Below are positions 23,171-34,827 of a stretch of DNA of 64,000 bases, piece by piece. The notes under the pieces are model-generated. The model worked only from the letters and a program-made list of their open reading frames with translations. It made no database searches and had not been told where the DNA came from. The stretch lies in assembly GCA_023374045.1 (NCBI GenBank), contig CM041778.1:369680831-369744830 (forward strand), in the 5' to 3' direction. Origin of the DNA: Limonium bicolor. Lineage: Eukaryota; Streptophyta; Magnoliopsida; Caryophyllales; Plumbaginaceae. Made by a program: the position numbers and the translations under genes. Numbering within the stretch: position 1 is the stretch's first letter; the number at the start of each line of letters is the position of its first letter.

Positions 23171-25242
23171 TTATAATATGGAAAAAATTCATTAAGGAAG
23201 AATGAATATATTATAAAGAAATACCATATAGTAAATGGTCCCGTAATTCATATATATAAATAAATATATGATATGGAGTGAATTATATAGTATGGTTGAG
23301 TAACCATATAATATCACTAGTGGGATGACATAATTGGAGAAATATTATTATATACATTAATTAAAGAATGTTCTAAGGTTTAAATGAGTATATGAAATAA
23401 GATGGATTATATAGTTCAAAGTATTTAATGAGAAATACATAAGTACGAAAGCTTGGATGAGCTAACCTTTGAGAAATAAATATTTAGAAGAGATGTATAA
23501 TATATGATCAAATATAAATACATGCAATATAGTGTCAAACTATATAATATACAAGTGTATAATATACATACGATAATGAATGTAGAATTTTATTTACATA
23601 ATGAACGACAATATTCCCATGCATGCAAAGAGAACGTTTATGTAAACTAATCCCGAGCGAAACCCGAAAACCGAGAGACGTTAGTTGTTAAACGACGGGT
23701 GAATAAACCGGGAGGGATTAGCGACGGTACGGGGTACCGTGTATTATTATATTTGCATGGGTAATTAATACGTAGTGTGTACGTATTCCAGATACTTAGA
23801 GACTTTCTCGAGGAGCATCGGGTTTAGCGAGATTTACAATTACGCTAGCGTATATTTCGGTGAACGGTATGTTGTTACGTGTCCTTGATTGTCTCTGAGG
23901 ACTTCCTCAGTTCAGACTTCTGTGAATTCTATGATACGATTGAATGTCTGAATGTGTGAATAAATATGCATGAACTATATATTTAAGCTGTTTTATAATT
24001 ACTGTTTTTGCGATAACAGTATTGGTTCGTATATATGAACCTATATATAAAACGAACTAGCGGCTATGATGCTATCTTATATGTGTAATATAAGGAACGT
24101 AAGAAAAACGTTGTAGCATTAGGATAATAAGATTATATTATCCGAGACTTATATACGAAGCATTGGTTTTTTTTAACGCCGCTCTTGTATCTAACACTGG
24201 ATCCCGAGTCGATATACTTAGGATTAGACTAACGACCTTAGTCTGTTGTGTTAGAAAAATGGTAATGCGATGCGATGGTATAGATGAACAAATCCAGGAG
24301 GATGTGGCTCTTGGTGCGCGCTGTGATCACAAAAAACGATACTAGGATTTCCGCGTATGGGTCCGTAAGTATTAAAAGAAATTCCCACGAACTAGAATGG
24401 TTCGTTGGTCGGAGACTCTACCGCTGGAGTGGCTACTACTGTGGGTGACCCGCCATAAGATATGGGTAACTTAGGGACACGTCGTTTTAACGAGAGGTTG
24501 TCATTAGGTATGACTGAACAATTGCGAACAACTATATTAGCTCGTACATTAGGCGAACATTATTTGAGCTTGTATGCCAAAGACGAGAATCTATACTTGT
24601 TTATAATCCTCGTTATTTCGCCTTGTTGTTCATTGGTTATGCTATGTGATTATGTGTTGTATGAAACGAATGTGGATGGTTGTTTATTGTATGGTTATTA
24701 CTGCTAATTGTTTTACAGTTTAATTGTTAAAACGGTATTGCATGTAAATGAATCTCATGCTCTCGACCAATTAATTGAGGGTTTTGACGGGGCATGATAG
24801 GGCATATGATAACATACTCACCAGGGGCTGATTCCATACCACAACCATATTATTTTCAGGAGACTAGCTGGTTGTCGACGCGGGACGCGACTTTTGTTTA
24901 GCTGCACATTTTGGTATAGACTTCAGTACTACTTGCACGGTTATTTTGGACTCGGGTTTGTGAACCGGGGTGTACATATTTTTAGATGCTCTCGTGTACG
25001 GTTATGTAAGAGATGAATTGTTGTTGTATTACCTTTTGGATTATTAAAACTGCTATCTATCTCTTGTGGTCACTGCAGGAATATGTTTTGTATGTTGATT
25101 ATCATGTTACACGTTATCACTTGTATGGGCGAGTGGTGATGGTAACACCGTTAGTACGACAGTCTGTTATTACTGCTGTGATTTAAATGTTAAGTATGAC
25201 GATTATACGACAATTAGGAGCCGAGTTAGTAGGGGTGTTACA

Positions 25243-27986
25243 GTTACAATGCTAATTCTGTTTATGGATCTTCCTCCACTATTACTACCACCTTTCCTGG
25301 GCAACAGATCTGAGGCCTCAATGCCAGATCTGCCAGAAACGTGGACATGATGCCTCGACTTGTTACCACCGCCTAAATCTCTCATACCAACCCCGCCCAC
25401 CTCATTCTATCTCTGTTAACTCCACTACAAAACTCCTTTCTCAACTAAACACTCAAGAATGGCTACCAAACACCACTGCTACACATCATTTCTTTGGGGA
25501 TTTTTCAAAACTCAACATCAGCAACAGTGACTATATTGGACCCAACCCCTTTCTTTGGGTGATGGATCTTCTCTGCCTATCCATGCTCAGGGTAATGGTG
25601 TCCTCTCTTTTTCCCCTCATACTTTTCTTCTAAATCAGATAATTCATTCTCCTAGCCTCAATCAAAATCTACTTTCTGTTAGCAAATTCTGCAAAGACAA
25701 TAACACCTTCTTTGAATTCTATGCTGATGGTTTTGTCTTAAAGTATTTGAACACCAAGGGGATCCTCCTCAAAGGCAGTACTAAAAATGGTGTCTACGTT
25801 TTTCCCACTACCTTGGGCCTCACACCTTCTCTCAGCTATACTACTGCTGTGCTCCCAATACCATCTGGCATCAGAGACTTGGACATCCAAGCTCCAGTAT
25901 CACCAATTTTACAATAAACCACTACCAGTTGCCCGTTTCCAAAATTTTGTCCTCTGAAATATGTACAACTTGCTGTCAAGGAAAACAACATGCCTTACCC
26001 CATTTTACTAGTAGCTCTATGTCTAGTGACAATTTTGATCTCTTGTTTCTAGACCTATGGGGCCCTGCTCATTGTACCTCACAGGATGGTTATAAATATT
26101 TTCTTATAATAGTTGATGATTATTCCTGTTTTGTTTGGTTTTTTCCTTTGAAACAAAAATCAGACATAGTTACTGTTTTCAGTACTTTATACAATCTCGT
26201 TCACACTTAGTTTCAAAAGAAAATAAAAGCCATACAAAGTGATAGTAGTGGAGAATTTAGAGCTTTTGCCTCTTTTACTGCTGACAAAGGAATAAATCAC
26301 AGATTCATATGCCCATATTCCCATCAACAAAACGGTTATGTGGAATCAAGAATAAGACATCATATTGATAAAGGCCTATGTCTCCCAGCACAAGCTAAAA
26401 TGCCCTTGATTTTTTGGAGCTATGCCTTTAAAACTGATGTATATCTCATGAATCGCCTACCCACAAAATTGTTCTCTCATATCTCTCCTTACCAAAAATT
26501 GCACAAAAAAACTCCCTCTCTACACCACCTTAAAGTATTTGGGTACAGTTGTTGACCCAATCTCAGGCCCTTTAACTTTCACAAGCTCAATTTCAGGTCA
26601 TAAGAATGTGTGTTTCTAGGTTATTCCTCACAATCCACTGGGTATCTCTGTTTTCAGCCACACACAAAGAGACTTTTTCTCTCCAGGGATGTTAGTTTTC
26701 AGGAGACCAATTTCCTTTTGCAACTATTTCACACTCAGACCCTGAACCCTCCTTTACTACCACTACCCTCACAAATGTTCTTCTTCCTGTGCCCATTACC
26801 CACATGCCTATTTCTCCCACTGATCCACCCAATAATACTCCCTTACCTCTACCTCCACAAACAACTTCCCCTCCTCTCTTACCTCCCCCTCACATACTTC
26901 TACTGAACCCATTATCTCACCCCCTCCTCCACATAGGATGGTCACTCGAAGTCAAACTAATTCCCTCAAACCCAGATCGTTTACTAATGGTACCATTCCA
27001 TGGTGTAATACTACAACAGTCACTTCTTCTACCTCTATCCCAGAGCAACCCTCATTCACTCTTGCCATGAAATATCCTGTGTGGAGACAGGTCATCCAAA
27101 AATAATATGATACTCTAATTCACAATAAAACCTGGAGTTTGGTGCCTTTTCAGGAGGGAATGAATGTGCTAGGGTGTAAATGGATTCTCAAGGCTAAGAA
27201 ACATGCAAATGGGTGTATTGAAAGATATAAGGCACGTCTTGTGGCCCAGAGATTCAAGCAATCAGAAGGAATTGACTATGCAGAAACCTTCAGTCCAATT
27301 GTCAAAGTTACAACTATCAGGGTTGTCCTAGCCCTTGCGGTTTCCTTTGGGTGGCCTATTCAACAAATTGATGTGGATAACGCCTTTTTGCATGGGAATT
27401 TGGAAGAAAAAGTATACATGAAACAATCTACTGGTTTTGTTAATAAGGCTTTCCCTAATCATGTATGTTGTCTATCTAAGTCCCTCTATGGACTGAAACA
27501 GTCACCTAGGGTCTGGTTTGCCCGTCTCAGCTCCTACCTAATCCATATTGGATTTTCTCCCTCTACATCAGACCCTTCCTTGTTCACCTATCACTCAGGG
27601 CCACACATAGTTTTTATTTTGGTCTATGTTTATGACATTCTCTTTACTGCTGATGCTAACCGTGACTTGCGGATCTACAGCGACGCCGATTGGGCTGGTT
27701 GTCACCTCGATCGCCGCTCTACCACCGGTTTCTGCATCTACATCGGCTTCAAGCTTGTCTCCTGGGGCTCACGAAAACAACGGACTGTTGCCCGGTCGTC
27801 TACGGAAGCAGAATTCAAAGCCCTTGCAACTGCTACCTCCAACTGCCTGTGGATACAAAAATTATTAGTTGAGCTTCGAATTAAACTTACGAAAGCTCCA
27901 GTCTTGTTCTGTGACAACGTCAGTGCCTCTTACCTTGCAGCCAACCCTGTCTTCCACAGCCGGGTGAAACATATGAAAGTTGATTA
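25243..27986 (+). pseudogene. Copia A gag C-terminus and pol, broken and internally deleted
   Basis: After the GTTAC duplication the frame gives the gag zinc knuckle CQICQKRGHDASTC. The protease site is WLPNTTATHH instead of the usual D-[ST]-G core, so the catalytic Asp is lost. GAG-pre-integrase and integrase follow: QNLLSVSKFCKDNN, CCQGKQHALPH, FLDLWGPA and FLIIVDDYSCFVW. RT (27139-27650) has GCKWILKAKKHANG, YAETFSPIVK, DVDNAFLHGNLEE and LYGLKQSPRVWF, but YVDD reads YVYD. Directly after that, ADANRDLRIYSDADWAGCH joins the RNase H part, so the end of RT and the connection are deleted. RNase H (TTGFCIYIG, SSTEAEFKAL, HSRVKHMKVDY) stops at 27986, where another LTR is inserted. Several frame breaks confirm a dead copy. 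Confidence 0.88.
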
Positions 27987-28419
27987 TGTAACACCCCATC
28001 CGCTAATCTCATAATTACCTCTTAAACCGTCTCATTAGCCCATAAACTCTCAGCGGAACTCTAAATACAACGGAGGGTGGTACAATGCCGTTAGCCACCC
28101 ACGTGGCTAACCAGGCCTACCTCAACTACTGCATCGGTCTGATGGACCGGAATAACCGAGTACTCAATACAAACATTACTCATTTATTTCTAACCGAGTC
28201 TCATACAATACAGTTCTCCATTCAGTTCTCTACTATACTGAGTCTACGACATACAGATGCCGATAACATATTCGGTCTTACACCTTATTCAAATACATGA
28301 GCAAAATATATTCTAATTTCCCATGCTAACCACCGACCCAGTCCTACACTCGAACAGTATCGTCTCCGGTGTACCTGCAAATAAAAACAATGCCCCTAGG
28401 GGCTCAGCTTAACGCTACA

Positions 28420-28700
28420 TGTTGGATTGCTGTGAATCGGTAGTTGTATTCTACAGCGAGAAAGAGGGAGAGAGCAGATTGAGAAAGATGGAGTGTGGAG
28501 ATACAGAAAGAAGTCTTTCTTATTACTTGCTTCTATATGAAAAGAATGGGTACATATATATAGGAGAAAAGAGATATCGAATAAGGAAATAAAATCTAGA
28601 CTTAATTAGAGAAGGGAAACTAAATAAAATCTAGACTTAATTAGAGAAGGGAAACTAACTAAAATAAAGAAGGAAACTATGAAGGAATATAATTCTAATA
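28420..28700 (-). repeat. 3' LTR of Copia B
   Basis: Partner of 33236-33515, with about five differences by eye. It contains two tandem copies of an approximately 35-bp unit holding AAATCTAGACTTAATTAGAG. Confidence 0.92.
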
Positions 28701-28745
28701 CCCCCTCTCAAGCTCTAGGGTCGAGACCATAGAGATTGGATTAGA

Positions 28746-30023
28746 TTACAAAATTCCAGTATAATCATGTAACCCCAACTGAGGAAGAACAGAATGGTAT
28801 TGTTTCCCTGTAATGACTTTGGTGAAAGGATCCGCGAGCTGTAGACGGCCAGGTATAAACTCCACTGAAATAAGTCCTTGTTTCAGCTTCTCACGTACAT
28901 AATGACAGTCTAGATCAATGTGCTTAGTCCTCTCATGGAACACAGGGTTTTTGGCTATGTATACCGCTGCCTGATTATCGCATTTGACGGGGACAGGCAC
29001 AACGGTAGGCACTTCCAGTTCAGATAACAGTCTGGTTAACCATGCTAGTTCTGTTGTGAGTCTTCTCATCGACCTATATTCAGCTTCGGCAGTGGATAAA
29101 GCAACGGTGCTTTGTTTCTTTGATTTCCAGGAGATAGGAGAGGCTCCCAAAGTAATAAAGAATCCACTAACGGATTTTCTGGTGGATGAACAAGTAGCCC
29201 AATCAGCATCGCAATAGGCGATCATATCGATGAGGCTGCTGTTATTCATCAAGAGTCCGAAGCCAATAGTTCCCTTGACATATCTAAGGGCATGATGAGC
29301 AGCACTGAGATGAGCTTCTGTTGGGCTGCTGGAAAATTGGCTTAAGAACTGAACTGTAAAACATAAATCCGGTCTCGTGTTTGTCAAATAGTTTAATTTT
29401 CCAACAATTTGCCTATATACAGTGGGATCAGCAAGAGGTTTGCAGTTGTCTTCAAACTTCAAATTGTATTCCATAGGAGCGACAGTGGGTTTGCACTCAG
29501 AGTGGCAGAACTTGTTCAATGTTTCCTGGATGAATTTCCTTTGAGTGACAACCACTCCCTCTGGGGTGTTTAAAAACTCCATTCCCAGAAAGTATCGGAT
29601 TAAACCAAGATCCTTGATTTTGAAAACAGTGTTGAGCTCTTTCTTGACTTTGTTTATTTCTACACTGCTGTTCCCCGTGGCAAGAATATCGTCGACATAA
29701 ACTAGGATGTATGTGGACTGGCCTTGCTCCTTTTTAGTGAAGAGAGAATAATCGTTGAGGGATTGAGTATAACCAAGGATTTCAAGGAAACTGGTAAGCT
29801 TTGAATTCCACTGTCTCGAGGACTGTTTTAGTCCGTATATTGATTTCTTCAACTTGCAGACTCGTTTGTCCCCTTCTTTCAGGTATCCCCTTGGAGGGAG
29901 CATGTATACCTCCTCATCTAAATCACCATTTAGAAATGCGTTGTTAACGTCGAATTGGTGAATTTTCCATCCTCTCTTGACTGCGACAGCTAGGAAGGAA
30001 CGGACTGTTGTCATCTTAGCCAC
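28746..30023 (-). CDS. Copia B reverse transcriptase-RNase H (open, 425 aa)
   Basis: This reverse transcriptase and RNase H copies the element RNA into DNA in the virus-like particle. The open frame begins at AKMTTVRSFLAVAVKRGW, which lies inside the RT domain; the upstream RT portion is in another frame (30047-30150). It has FDVNNAFLNGDLDEEVYM, then IYGLKQSSRQW, and the intact catalytic box YVDDILATG. RNase H has CDADWATCSSTRKSVSG, STAEAEYRSM and CDNQAAVYIAKNP, ending KHIDLDCHYVREKL and GLHDYTGIL. All catalytic acids are visible and there is no internal stop. As a Copia polyprotein it would be made together with the upstream gag-integrase, so the ATG here is not a natural start. Confidence 0.92.
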   Translation of the reverse strand: MAKMTTVRSFLAVAVKRGWKIHQFDVNNAFLNGDLDEEVYMLPPRGYLKEGDKRVCKLKKSIYGLKQSSRQWNSKLTSFLEILGYTQSLNDYSLFTKKEQGQSTYILVYVDDILATGNSSVEINKVKKELNTVFKIKDLGLIRYFLGMEFLNTPEGVVVTQRKFIQETLNKFCHSECKPTVAPMEYNLKFEDNCKPLADPTVYRQIVGKLNYLTNTRPDLCFTVQFLSQFSSSPTEAHLSAAHHALRYVKGTIGFGLLMNNSSLIDMIAYCDADWATCSSTRKSVSGFFITLGASPISWKSKKQSTVALSTAEAEYRSMRRLTTELAWLTRLLSELEVPTVVPVPVKCDNQAAVYIAKNPVFHERTKHIDLDCHYVREKLKQGLISVEFIPGRLQLADPFTKVITGKQYHSVLPQLGLHDYTGIL

Positions 30024-30046
30024 TGGTGAATACGTTTCTTGGTAGT

Positions 30047-33000
30047 CTATACCTTCTTTCTGGGTGTATCCCTTGGCGACAACCCTTGCTTTATAGCGCT
30101 CAATTCCTCCATCAGATGTAAGCTTGACCTTGTATACCCAACGACTACCAATGGGTTTTTAGTTTTACACGGTTCCACCAGCTCCCAAGTTTGGTTAGCT
30201 TCTAACGCATGTAATTCATCATTCATGGCAGAAACCCATTCTCCTTTGGATACTGCTTCTTCATATGACTCTGGCTCGGTTATGTCTTGCTCTAATTGGG
30301 ACTGAATGCTCATACATCTAGACGGAATAACGTCTGTGAGCGTGTTTATTGTGACGTTCCCCAGAAGGTAATCTTGGAGATGTGCGGGAACATGCCTGAT
30401 GCGCTCAGACCTTCTGGAAACAGGTGGCTGATTTGCTTGTTGTTCAGCTTGAGATTGATCATCACTGGTATCTGATTGATTGTGAGCCCCCTCTACTTCG
30501 ATGCCCCCCTCTGTAGTGGGTGTATCTTGATTGTTGTTATATTGGACCACATCAGGGACCCAATCTTCAAAAATAGGATGATGATTTTCGACAGATTGGG
30601 TGGTTTGGTCTGGTAAAGGGACGACCAGTCTCTCTATTTCAGAGGGTAAAAGGTATTTCTTCAAGTCAAGATTAAGATGGTTTGGTATTTGTTTGAAAGG
30701 AAACAAATTTTCATAGAAAACTACATCTCGATTGACAAAGATATCTCTGGTTTCTAGGTTTAGCAATTTATATCCCTTCTGATGCATGGACTGACCCAGG
30801 TAGATACAAGCTGTTGATCTTGGATTGAATTTATTCCCAATTCTGGAGGTGATAGTTGCGAAACACAGGCAACCGAACACCCTTAAGTGTGTATATTCTG
30901 GTTTCTTATTGAACAAAATTTCATATGGTGTTTGCATGTTAATTGGTTTACTGGGAAGTCTGTTAATGAGATAGACAGCGTGGAGTATGCACTCTCCCCA
31001 AAACTCAAGAGGAACATTGGATTTGAAATATAGAGCCCTTGCTGTCTCAAGAAGATATCTATGCTTTCTTTCAGCTATTCCATTTGCTGGGGCGTGTTAG
31101 GACAGGTCGTTTCATGTTTAATACCACGCCCCTGATAAAATTCTTTTCCTTCTAAGCTGGTGCCAAGTTCCCTTGCATTATCAGACCTGATCACTTTTAT
31201 TTTTGCAGAAAACTGAGTTTCTACATACTGGACAATTGTTTAATCACTTGAAAAGCATCACTTTTATTTTTTATCATATAGACCCATGTAGCGCGGCTGA
31301 AATCTTCAACAATAGTAACAAAATATGAAAAACCATCGTGGGTCTTTACATGAAAGGGGCCCCATGTGTCTACGTGAACCATCTCAAAAATACATGTAGT
31401 TTTTATGCTGCTGCTACTGAAAGGCAGCCTATGTCCCTTTGATTTATTACATGCTTCACAGAAAAATTTATCTACATCTTTCTGTCTAATACTATCTATC
31501 ACATCTAGGCTTCTTAATTTTTCTAATGGCACATGGCCCAACCTATCGTGCCATTTGTTGATGACAGAAATTGAATTACACACAAGACTCCTTCTCTTGC
31601 TGTAGTATTGCTCGAACTGCTGGATGTCCAAAATGTACAGTCCTTCTTTAACTGTTCCAATTTGAATGAAATCAGTCTTCAATTGGTCCTGCACAAAACA
31701 ACCCCCACTTCCAAAGGAGATTAAACTGTTTAACTGTGCAGCCAGTTTGTGAACTGATAAAAGATTGAAACTGAATTCTTCAACACAAAGAACATCAGGT
31801 AAGTTGAAGTCAGGACATATTTGGACATGTCCAATATAGTCTACAACCTTAATATGATTATCTGGCATTTTTACTTGCTTCAGCTTAGCATTTTTCATAA
31901 TAGAATTCATGATTGATTTATCACAACAGATATGATCAGAGGCACCTGAATCGAGAATCCAAAAATCCCTGGACTTATTACTACGAACAGCTGCACTAAG
32001 ACATAAGGATTTACCTGAAAAACTGCACATGGCAGTTTTTCCTTTTCCATTGAATATCTCAGAGAGTTGTTGCAGTTGTTGTGGTGTGAAACCTGCGGTT
32101 AACTGATTGTTTTCTCTTGACTGTTTTTCCTCATATTCAAAGCTGGTCTGAGCCACCATACCTCTGTTATTTCTCCCGGTCTTATTTCCCTTTGGGAAAC
32201 CATTCTTTGCGAAGCATTTCTCTTCCAAATGACCTTTCTTACCACAATATGTGCACTGAATTATTTTTCCAGATTTAAAGAAGCAATCTTCCTCAATGTG
32301 CCCCCTTTTATTGCAGAAGTTGCAATGCAGATTCTTCTTCTTCTCATTTTGCCACTTGTTTTCTAGCGCAGGCCTGTAACTCTGGTTAGCAAAGCTCATC
32401 GATTCACTCTCTTTCTTTGTTTCAGTAGGTTGATTTTGGTTTTCTTCTTGCAGCAAAAGAGAGTAAGCTTGTTCGATAGAAGGTAAAGTCTTCTTCATCA
32501 GAATGTTACCACGGATAGTTTTATAGGATGAGTTCAACCCCATAAGAAACTCCACCAATCTCTGGTTCTGGTGGTATTTTAGGTTTTCCTTCGATTGCTC
32601 ACAGTTGCAAGGGGGAGTCGGAAACATCATATCCATATCATCCCATAGCTTCTTGAGTTTGGTATGGTATTCAGTAACGCTGTCGTTCTCTTGTTTTAGA
32701 GAGCTAATGGCTTGTCTGATCTGATATAATTGAACACCATTGCTTGTTTCATACTTCGCCAGCAACTCGTTCCATAAATCGGCGCGGAATTTGCAGTGAG
32801 GAAACTCTGAGCTATTGACTCGTCAAGAGCGTGTTCAAGCCAAGATTGAACCAGACTATTACATCGTTCCCATTGATCATAGTTACTGGATGCAGAATCA
32901 GGCTTCGTAATCTTCCCATTTATAAATCCAAGCTTGTTTTTGGCAGTAAGGGAAAGGATGACAACCTTCTTCCATCGTGAAAAATTTTTACCAGTAAATT

Positions 33001-33154
33001 TCCCGGCAATAATCATCCCAGGATAGTCGCTCGGGTGAATATAGTAAGGATCAGAAGCATCAACCTTGGTTGCGCCAACACTGGTCGTCGCGACATTCGT
33101 CAGGATTTGAGTGAGGAGACGAGTCAATTCGTTCTCCCCTCCTTCGTTGGCCAT
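30047..33154 (-). pseudogene. Copia B gag-protease-integrase, few frameshifts
   Basis: ATG at 33154 gives MANEGGENELTRLLTQIL and a Copia gag (GKNFSRWKKVVILSL, LAKYETSNGVQLYQIRQAI). A frame change occurs near 32765. Two knuckles follow, CNFCNKRGHIEEDC and CTYCGKKGHLEEKC. Protease has the intact motif WILDSGASDHI. GAG-pre-integrase has WHDRLGHVPLEKLRSL. Integrase has VDTWGPF (first D), then after a shift near 31221 IRSDN (second D) and, after another shift near 31090, [10 protein letters not shown] (E). The 30937-30047 frame carries the integrase C-terminus (TPYEILFNKKPEYTHLRVFG) and a long acidic linker to the RT start. About four or five single- or two-base breaks separate these parts; everything else is well preserved. 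Confidence 0.9.
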
Positions 33155-33223
33155 GGCTATCGCAGACGGGACGGAAACCCTAGAAGGGATTCGCAGAAGA
33201 AAAATGAAGAGGAACAGAATCCT

Positions 33224-33235
33224 GCTCTGGTACCA
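33224..33235 (-). other. primer-binding site of Copia B, tRNA-iMet type
   Basis: On the minus strand TGGTACCAGAGC follows the LTR end CCAACA directly. It differs by one base from the initiator-Met site TGGTATCAGAGC. Confidence 0.85.
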
Positions 33236-33515
33236 TGTTGGATTGCTGTGAATCGGTAGTTGTATTCTACAGCGAGAAAGAGGGAGAGAGCAGATTGAGA
33301 AAGATGGAGTGTGGAGATACAGAAAGAAGTCTTTCTTATTACTTGCTTCAATATGAAAAGAATGGGTACATATATAGGAGAAAAGAGATATCGAATAAGG
33401 AAATAAAATCTAGACTTAATTAGAGAAGGGAAACTAAATAAAATCTAGACTTAATTAGAGAAGGGAAACTAAATAAAAATAAAGAAGGAAACTATGAAGG
33501 AATATAATTCTAATA
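33236..33515 (-). repeat. 5' LTR of Copia B
   Basis: 280 bp, with ends TATTAG and CCAACA on the element strand. See partner at 28420-28700. Confidence 0.92.
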
Positions 33516-33749
33516 CTACATATGAAATTCGTATACCCCGCGTGCTAACCGGGGTACGCCGACTACTTTTGTCGAGAGCATGGAGTTCATTTTAATTCAA
33601 TCAACATGCATATAGTAATACATTATATATGTACATTACACAAGGATTCGACAATCAATCATGGGATACAATCCCTAACTAACATAACAAGGTTGTTAGT
33701 TGTATCAATTTACTCTTAAGCCTTGAAGGTTATACCTCACTATGCCTTG

Positions 33750-33890
33750 GTTACTTATTCAATAACTCACCCACTCACTCGGGTTACTTATTCTTATTCT
33801 CACCCATTCTCTTGGGTTACTCACTCTTATACTCACCCATTTTCTTGGGTTACTTATACTTATCTCACCCACACTCTTGGGATACTAATA
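33750..33890. repeat. tandem repeat, unit about 33 bp, in giant LTR 2
   Basis: Units of the form GGGTTACTTATTCTTATTCT followed by CACCCATTCTCTT repeat about four times with substitutions (GGGTTACTCACTC, GGGTTACTTATAC, GGGATACTAATAC). Other copies of the giant LTR show no such array, so it arose locally. Confidence 0.65.
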
Positions 33891-34827
33891 CTCAAGCTCT
33901 TGTAGTTCTCGAGACACTACAGGTCTCCTACGTCACGCTTGTTACTCTTAATACTATCTTAAGCCAAAACACATGGCTCTCGAGCATAGTTCGACTAGCT
34001 CCCGGAACTCTCTCTTAGTTCCTACTACTTTCACATAGGTCCGACTACTCTCGGACTTCTCACATTCCCATACACTCCTCTCTCGGAGTTATAATATAAT
34101 TATGTATATTAGTCTAGGAGCATCTCTCTCGATGCTCCTAATGACTTTGGGAACATTACTTAAGTTCGGGTAATCTTAGGTTTAAGGGTTACCCTTTCAT
34201 TTCATATACTTATACTTTTGGTTACTTTCTTATACCGGGTAAAATCCTCATAGAGGAGGTTGACCATGTCTCAAGGAAGTTACTGATCCCTTAGGTCTCT
34301 TTTACTTATTTGACTAGTTCACATCTTTGAACAATCTTTAATCCTCTCGATGGAGGTTCACTTATCTTTCCACTCTTATTTGTTTCGTGGATTGTTTCAC
34401 ATTGGTTTCCTAACCGTTATCGGGTGTTTACTCAACCCGTACATCTCCTCACATTCTAGTGAGTTCATATGTTTGCGTTATCGTTATACTTTAATCGATA
34501 GCTTGTGTGTTTGCACATTTCCATTGTTGATGAAACTACCCGATCTACGAGTTTCTAGTCAATCGCTACTCACTATGAGTCGGTCTATACACTACGTTAG
34601 ACCACACCGGCATACAAGTATGTTAGCTCATACAACATACAACAAGACATGCTTAATCAAACAATGGATTATTTTCATGCTTTAGTCTTGAATAAGCCGG
34701 CACACAAACACACAAATCAGAGTAACTCGGTTAGCATACGGGGCATGAGAAAATCATACCTTTCACCGGGGTTTTACTTTTACCGTGTCGTCTCACCATG
34801 CTCGGTTCACACACGATCCTCTGATAA

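Larger units (their letters stand above)
14303..25242 (+). mobile_element. giant Gypsy solo LTR (about 4.9 kb without nested element)
   Basis: The left end is TGAAATACCCCTAAC and the right end TAGGGGTGTTACA, imperfect inverted termini of a plant Gypsy LTR. GTTAC at 14298-14302 is repeated at 25243-25247 as a perfect 5-bp target duplication. Removing it restores the Copia A gag from RGRGRY into the zinc-knuckle region. No gag or pol lies inside except in the nested Athila-like element (15452-21485), so this is a solo LTR made by LTR-LTR recombination. The plus orientation follows the same start and end as the 5' LTR at 34828-40279. Confidence 0.85.
28420..33515 (-). mobile_element. Copia element B, near-complete, 5.1 kb
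   Basis: LTRs of 281 and 280 bp (28420-28700 and 33236-33515) differ at only a few positions. CTACA at 28415-28419 and 33516-33520 is a perfect target duplication. The order on the minus strand is 5' LTR, PBS, gag, protease, integrase, RT, RNase H, purine tract CTTGAGAGGGGG (28712-28701), 3' LTR. It is the youngest-looking insertion in the window. The LTR termini on its own strand are TATTAG...CCAACA, so it begins TA rather than TG. Confidence 0.93.
27987..34827 (-). mobile_element. giant Gypsy LTR 2, minus strand, interrupted and truncated
   Basis: The left edge TGTAACACCCC is the reverse of the GGGGTGTTACA end of the giant LTRs, so this copy runs on the minus strand with its 3' end at 27987, inserted in the Copia A RNase H. 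Near that end it shares CAGCGGAA in the matching place. At 34765 ATACCTTTCACCG matches the reverse of the CGGTGAACGGTAT found in the other two copies (23865, 39038). It is interrupted by Copia B (28420-33520). At 34827 it is cut by the next giant-LTR element, so its 5' part is not in view. Solo LTR or part of a full element cannot be decided. Confidence 0.7.

Noticed and set aside
14303..25242. Reading 14303-25242 as one full-length retrotransposon with two LTRs
   Set aside because: The outer parts are not direct repeats of each other; the TSD and termini fit one solo LTR with a nested element.
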